The position numbers and the translations under genes were made by a program. From NCBI GenBank assembly GCA_964393895.1, contig CAYMWP010000104.1:1-17084 (forward strand): a stretch of DNA of 17,084 nt, given 5' to 3'. This DNA comes from B4-G1 sp964393895 (GTDB lineage: Bacteria > Chloroflexota > Anaerolineae > B4-G1). Positions 14,532-17,084 of the stretch are shown here, piece by piece. The notes under the pieces were generated by a model. The model made no database searches. It worked only from the letters and a program-made list of their open reading frames with translations, and was not told the origin of the DNA. Position 1 is the stretch's first letter. Each line of letters opens with the position of its first letter.

Positions 14532-14697
14532 TCAATAGGCCTCCGCCAAATGCCAATCGTGTTCGGTCGAGACTTTAGATTGCCCAGAGTGGAAGCGTCC
14601 GGCGACGGCGATGGCTCGCCTTCGCCTTTCCGCCACATCCACACGGCCTGATCGCTGGATCAGGTAATCTATACTCTCACGGTAACTGCTCAGGCTC
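14532..14697 (-). pseudogene. Antitoxin-like C-terminal fragment upstream of the VapC remnant
   Basis: This minus-strand frame ends in TGA at 14534-14532, two bases before the VapC-like ATG, the arrangement of an antitoxin-toxin pair. It encodes SYRESIDYLIQRSGRV, an Arg-rich stretch, then GRFHSGQSKVSTEHD and HLAEAY. The G-R-F-x-S-G...HD..LAEAY ending resembles the tails of small bacterial antitoxins, though I cannot name the family. The frame continues upstream to a GTG at 14816, but that part reads through two REP-like palindromes (14698-14712, 14782-14795) and shows no DNA-binding domain, so the N-terminus has probably been lost or replaced. Confidence 0.4.
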
Positions 14698-14712
14698 AGA
14701 CCTCCGAGGTCT
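14698..14712. repeat. REP-like palindrome AGACCTCSGAGGTCT, copy 2
   Basis: AGACCTCCGAGGTCT, identical to the copy at 10434-10448 except for the central base. It lies at the upstream boundary of the antitoxin-like fragment, as if insertion or recombination at the repeat removed the gene's start. Confidence 0.65.
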
Positions 14713-14781
14713 TTGACAACTGATTCACCCACTGCACAGGTCGAAAATGACCGATGTTTCACGCTCGAATGTGCTTTGGTG

Positions 14782-14795
14782 AGACCTCGGAGGTC
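14782..14795. repeat. REP-like palindrome, copy 3
   Basis: AGACCTCGGAGGTC, 84 bases from copy 2 and lacking only the final T. It is followed by a 10-base perfect palindrome CATTGCAATG (14799-14808). Apart from the toxin-antitoxin remnant, the gap 14713-14867 shows only these repeats. Confidence 0.6.
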
Positions 14796-14867
14796 AATGC
14801 ATTGCAATGTTAACACAGATGCCGCGAATTATCAAACGAGCAGATTCGCTGAAAATGTGTTGGGGCC

Positions 14868-15794
14868 TTATCCATTGCTATCCTGCAATCCGCGGTTTAG
14901 CTCCGGCACGATCACCTGCAGCCGGGCCGGCAGGATCGCGTACTCAATGCGCGTCGCCGCCAGCTCGAACAACTCGCCGTCGGCCTGGATGGGTGTGGGC
15001 GGGTCGCACTCGATGGTCAGCCCGGTGGTGCGGGCCTGGGCGACGTCTGGGTGCTCGACGTGGCTGCCGTCGAAGGTGGTCGGCAGCAGGCGCAAAAGCT
15101 GGAGCCGCCCCAGCTCACCGGTGAACACAAAATCCAGGAAGCCATCGTCCGGCTCGGCGCGGGGCGTCATAAAGAACGCCCCCCCGGTGCGGCGGGTGTT
15201 GCCCACAGAGACCAGCGCGACCGGCCCATCGAACTCTCCGTCGTCCCAAGTTAGCCGCGCGTGCCAGTCTTTGTGATTGAGGATGGTCTTGAGCGCGGCC
15301 AGGATGTAGCGCGGCGTGCCCTTGACCCGCTTCATCGCCGCCTGGGTGATGGTCACCATCGGCTCCAGCCCGATCGCCGAGTTGTTGTCGAAGAAGCGAC
15401 CGTTGACGCAACCCACGTCAATGGTGCGCGTGTACCCGGTCTGTATGAGCCGACAGGCGGCCTTGATCTCTTTTTCCAGGCCGAGCATGTCGGCCAAGTC
15501 GTCGGCCGAGCCAAGCGGGATGACGCCGAACGGGCCAGCCACCTCGTCGCCTGCGGCCTGCATCAGGCCGTTGACCACTTCGCTGATGCTCCCATCCCCG
15601 CCGGCGGCGACGATGGGCGAAAAACGCGCCAGCGCGGCTTCCCGCGCCAGTTCGATGGCGTGCTGCGGCCCCTCGGTGACGGCCAACTCATAGTCCAGGC
15701 CGATCTCGTGGCACACCCGCTCGATCTCTGGGATGGCGGCCTGAGCCTTCCAGCGGCCCGCGTATGGATTGAGGATGATCTTGGCTGTGGTCAT
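14868..15794 (-). CDS. Diacylglycerol kinase-type lipid kinase (YegS/LCB5 family)
   Basis: A 308-residue kinase of usual family length. It opens with the nucleotide-binding strand KIILNPYAG, then the ATP loop GGDGSISEVVNGL (about residues 65-77) and GVIPLGSADDLA (about 90-101), which replaces the more common GTGNDFA. Further family regions are IDVGCVNGRFFDNNSAIG and PDDGFLDFV (the acidic metal-site region). It is expected to phosphorylate a lipid alcohol such as diacylglycerol at the membrane. The start at ATG 15794 is preferred over one 51 bases upstream because AGGAGGGAAGG precedes it closely and the domain starts at residue 4. It is transcribed away from the L25 gene and shares a 237-base control region with it. 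Confidence 0.92.
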   Translation of the reverse strand: MTTAKIILNPYAGRWKAQAAIPEIERVCHEIGLDYELAVTEGPQHAIELAREAALARFSPIVAAGGDGSISEVVNGLMQAAGDEVAGPFGVIPLGSADDLADMLGLEKEIKAACRLIQTGYTRTIDVGCVNGRFFDNNSAIGLEPMVTITQAAMKRVKGTPRYILAALKTILNHKDWHARLTWDDGEFDGPVALVSVGNTRRTGGAFFMTPRAEPDDGFLDFVFTGELGRLQLLRLLPTTFDGSHVEHPDVAQARTTGLTIECDPPTPIQADGELFELAATRIEYAILPARLQVIVPELNRGLQDSNG

Positions 15795-15816
15795 TTCACC
15801 TTCCCTCCTGGTGCTT

Positions 15817-15845
15817 ATGATAGCCAACTTTGCCATTCTGCGCAA
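15817..15845 (-). promoter_or_regulatory. Possible promoter of the lipid kinase gene
   Basis: On the minus strand, TTGCGC (15845-15840) and TATCAT (15822-15817) are separated by 17 bp, 23 bases before the kinase start. The -10 matches five of six consensus bases but the -35 only three, so this is tentative. The -35 falls in the first copy of a 26-bp tandem repeat whose second copy provides the -35 of the divergent L25 promoter. Confidence 0.35.
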
Positions 15846-15889
15846 GTCTGGAAAGCGTGCTTGCTGCGCAAGCCTGGAAAGCGTGCTTG
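15839..15889. repeat. 26-bp tandem duplication in the divergent control region
   Basis: A 25-base segment beginning TGCGCAAG and ending AGCGTGCTTG occurs at 15839-15863 and, after one base, at 15865-15889 with a single difference (T or C at the ninth base). The second copy supplies TTGA of the L25 -35 box and the first overlaps the possible kinase promoter, so the duplication probably changed promoter layout or created an extra binding site. Confidence 0.8.
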
Positions 15890-15915
15890 ACGAAAGCGGC
15901 GGTTTGCGCTACAAT
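15887..15915 (+). promoter_or_regulatory. Sigma-70 type promoter of the L25 gene
   Basis: TTGACG (15887-15892) and TACAAT (15910-15915), each one base from consensus, are separated by 17 bp. Transcription would begin near 15922, giving a leader of about 110 bases that contains a GC hairpin and three 12-bp repeats. Confidence 0.75.
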
Positions 15916-15926
15916 ACGACACTTGT

Positions 15927-15951
15927 ACGGGCGGGTGCAAGCCCCGCCCGT
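15927..15951 (+). other. GC-rich stem-loop at the start of the L25 leader
   Basis: ACGGGCGGG pairs perfectly with CCCGCCCGT over 9 bp around the loop TGCAAGC. It would form within the first bases of the transcript. Since no T-run follows it should not terminate; it could stabilise the mRNA 5' end or take part in autogenous control. It also resembles dispersed GC palindromes. Confidence 0.55.
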
Positions 15952-15986
15952 TTGAGTGCAAGTTTGAGTGCAAGTTTGAGTGCAAG
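15951..15986 (+). repeat. Three exact 12-bp repeats TTTGAGTGCAAG in the L25 leader
   Basis: TTTGAGTGCAAG is repeated at 15951-15962, 15963-15974 and 15975-15986 without a mismatch. The loop of the preceding hairpin also contains TGCAAG. The array lies between promoter and ribosome site, so it is transcribed but untranslated. Its perfect identity suggests recent expansion. Confidence 0.85.
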
Positions 15987-16031
15987 AACACAATTTCACC
16001 GCCACACGAGCGGATATTGGGGAGGTAATTA

Positions 16032-16718
16032 ATGGCTCAACAGACAGAACGGGTCGAGTTGATGGCCGAGACGCGCACGGTGCTGGGCAAGCGCGTGAAG
16101 CAACTGCGTCAACAGGGGCAAACACCGGCAGTGCTGTACGGACGCAGTTTTGATCCCGTGTCTTTACAGTTCGAGACGCGGGAGTTACAACGGGTGCTTT
16201 CACAGGTTGGAGGCAGTCAACTCATTGGTATCAAGATTGATAGAGTCGAGAAGCCGGAGATGGCCCTGGTGCGTGACGTACAGCGTGATTTCATCAGAGG
16301 CGACCTCCTGCACGTGGACTTTTACCGCGTGGATATGGCCGAGAGCCTGACGACCGAGGTGCCTTTGGTGATCGTGGGGGAATCGCCGGTGGCAGAGCGG
16401 AACGAGGGCATCTTGCTGTATGGCGTCTCCTCAATCGAGATCGAGTGTTTGCCCGGCGACCTGGTGGACGGGATCGAGGTAGACATCACGGAGCTGGTAG
16501 AGGTAGATCAGGCGATACACGTCAGTGATCTGGCCATACCGGCTGGCATAGGCGTCCTCACCGATTTGGACGAGATGGTCGCGCGTGTGGTTCCGTTGCA
16601 GGCGGAAGAAGTGTTCGAGGAGGAACTGGAGGCACTGGAGGAAGTGCCGCTCGAGGTTGAAGAGATTGAGGTTATCACAGAAGCTCGCGAGGAAGAAGGG
16701 TCGCCCGGCGAAGAGTGA
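16032..16718 (+). CDS. rplY: 50S ribosomal protein L25, general stress (TL5/CTC) type
   Basis: A 228-residue protein binding 5S rRNA in the large ribosomal subunit. The N-terminal L25 domain (about residues 7-95) has LGKRVKQLRQQGQTPAVLYG and VRDVQRDFIRGDLLHVDFYRV. The C-terminal TL5 domain (about 103-188) has GILLYGVSSIEIECLP and DVDGIEVDITEL-type sequence, precisely DLVDGIEVDITEL. The last 40 residues are almost wholly acidic. The length is as expected for the long CTC form and longer than the 94-residue E. coli protein. ATG 16032 has GGGGAGG at 16020-16026. It is a single-gene transcript with its own promoter (15887) and terminator (16740). pth often neighbours this gene in other genomes but is not present here. 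Confidence 0.95.
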   Translation: MAQQTERVELMAETRTVLGKRVKQLRQQGQTPAVLYGRSFDPVSLQFETRELQRVLSQVGGSQLIGIKIDRVEKPEMALVRDVQRDFIRGDLLHVDFYRVDMAESLTTEVPLVIVGESPVAERNEGILLYGVSSIEIECLPGDLVDGIEVDITELVEVDQAIHVSDLAIPAGIGVLTDLDEMVARVVPLQAEEVFEEELEALEEVPLEVEEIEVITEAREEEGSPGEE

Positions 16719-16739
16719 CAGTCTGTCAAGGGGTAGACG

Positions 16740-16783
16740 AAACGAAGGTAGCGCGTTATTAGGCTACCTTCGTTTTTGTTTTT
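16740..16783 (+). terminator. Intrinsic terminator of the L25 gene
   Basis: AAACGAAGGTAGC (16740-16752) pairs perfectly with GCTACCTTCGTTT (16763-16775) around a 10-base loop, followed by TTTTTGTTTTT (16773-16783). It lies 21 bases after the L25 stop and is a textbook rho-independent terminator. Confidence 0.92.
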
Positions 16784-16795
16784 AGCCCACGAGTC

Positions 16796-16824
16796 TTGAC
16801 AGAGAGGGACTTCGGGTATAGAAT
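16796..16824 (+). promoter_or_regulatory. Strong sigma-70 type promoter with no gene in view
   Basis: TTGACA (16796-16801) and TAGAAT (16819-16824) with a 17-bp spacer. Transcription would start near 16831 and run through the 108-bp repeat at 16885-16992. No reading frame with a ribosome site follows before the window ends, so it serves a gene beyond the edge or makes a non-coding transcript. Confidence 0.65.
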
Positions 16825-16884
16825 AATTCCATAGCGCGGCAAACTGAATCCAAAGAAAGAAACGCATTGAGGCAAAAGTCGCAC

Positions 16885-16992
16885 TGTTACACAGAGATAG
16901 CGGATAAACAACATCCGGCAGAGAAGACGCAGAGATACACAAAGAAAAGCACTCTGAGGCTCTCCGTGGCTCCTCTGTGTAGCTCTGTAACA
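16885..16992. repeat. 108-bp repeat with inverted ends (MITE-like)
   Basis: The segment begins TGTTACA and ends TGTAACA, perfect 7-bp inverted ends. Inside, AGAGATACACAAAGAAA (16931-16947) is complementary to 16970-16986 at 13 of 17 positions, forming a hairpin. The interior is built from variants of a CAGAGA word (ACACAGAGAT, GCAGAGATAC). No coding potential. It resembles small non-autonomous elements, but no target duplication or transposase is visible. Confidence 0.55.
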
Positions 16993-17016
16993 AACGTGTT
17001 ACTTTTACCGTAATGC
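16993..17016 (+). repeat. Dispersed repeat, copy B (paired with 31-54)
   Basis: AACGTG, TTA, CTTTTACCGTAATGC, matching 31-54 except for the central three bases. It abuts the right end of the 108-bp repeat with no gap. The last 68 bases of the window show no gene; AAGTGAACCT at 17070-17079 also occurs before the first TetR promoter (169-178). Confidence 0.6.
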
Positions 17017-17084
17017 CTTTTAACGTTTCTTGTATTTGTTTACCGGGGTTCCTCTCCTCATTATAGCCGAAGTGAACCTCCGAT

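Noticed and set aside
12993..14651. A 552-residue plus-strand reading frame opposite the helicase
   Set aside because: It is the antisense of the SNF2 gene, whose motifs are unmistakable; the antisense protein shows no domain and no promoter.
15951..15986. CRISPR repeat or replication iterons
   Set aside because: The 12-bp units are adjacent without spacers and are few; they lie in a ribosomal protein leader with no cas or replication gene nearby.

Overview
The window looks like a chromosomal segment from a Chloroflexota (Anaerolineae-like) bacterium. This is inferred from the moderately high GC, the many palindromic and short-period intergenic repeats, a GxxExxY-family gene, and a TL5/CTC-type L25 gene. 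No rRNA, tRNA or taxonomic marker proves it.

Left two-thirds (1-10377, all + strand): a complete ABC-2 exporter locus. A 3' scrap of an ABC ATPase gene joined to a dispersed repeat (1-137) is followed by two successive promoter-operator-TetR-permease modules (173-2066 and 2162-4131), then a third permease (4156-5280). Next come two ABC ATPases (5333-6313, 6779-7744) and two HlyD-family adaptor proteins (7755-9119, 9121-10377). The parts match the E. coli ybh exporter (TetR regulator CecR/YbiH, HlyD protein YbhG, double ATPase YbhF, permeases YbhS and YbhR). Here the ATPase halves are separate genes: the first carries the degenerate features of the YbhF N-half (GPDGAGKTT Walker A, no switch histidine) and the second is canonical. 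Both TetR promoters have ideal 17-bp spacers, identical upstream spacing and the same operator word, so the two regulators probably repress themselves and each other.

Between the two ATPase genes lies a 478-bp unit: a GxxExxY (PD-(D/E)xK-like) gene bounded by 30-bp inverted repeats built from 10-bp units. The left repeat supplies the last codons of the first ATPase. Repeats have also been built into the 3' end of the second ATPase (15-bp perfect stem) and the 5' end of the second HlyD gene (7-bp tandem array).

Right third: a strong hairpin with T-runs suited to both strands (10462-10492) separates the exporter from a minus-strand pair, a SWIM-SNF2 helicase followed one base later by RmuC. 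Upstream of the helicase lies an apparent decayed toxin-antitoxin pair (VapC-type PIN start with a frameshift, preceded by an antitoxin-like tail) among REP-like palindromes. A minus-strand YegS/LCB5-type lipid kinase is divergent from a plus-strand L25/CTC ribosomal protein gene. The L25 gene has a good promoter inside a 26-bp tandem duplication, a leader with a GC hairpin and a three-copy 12-bp repeat, and a textbook terminator. The final 300 bases hold a strong promoter with no gene in view and a 108-bp repeat with inverted ends, followed by a second copy of the repeat that begins the window.
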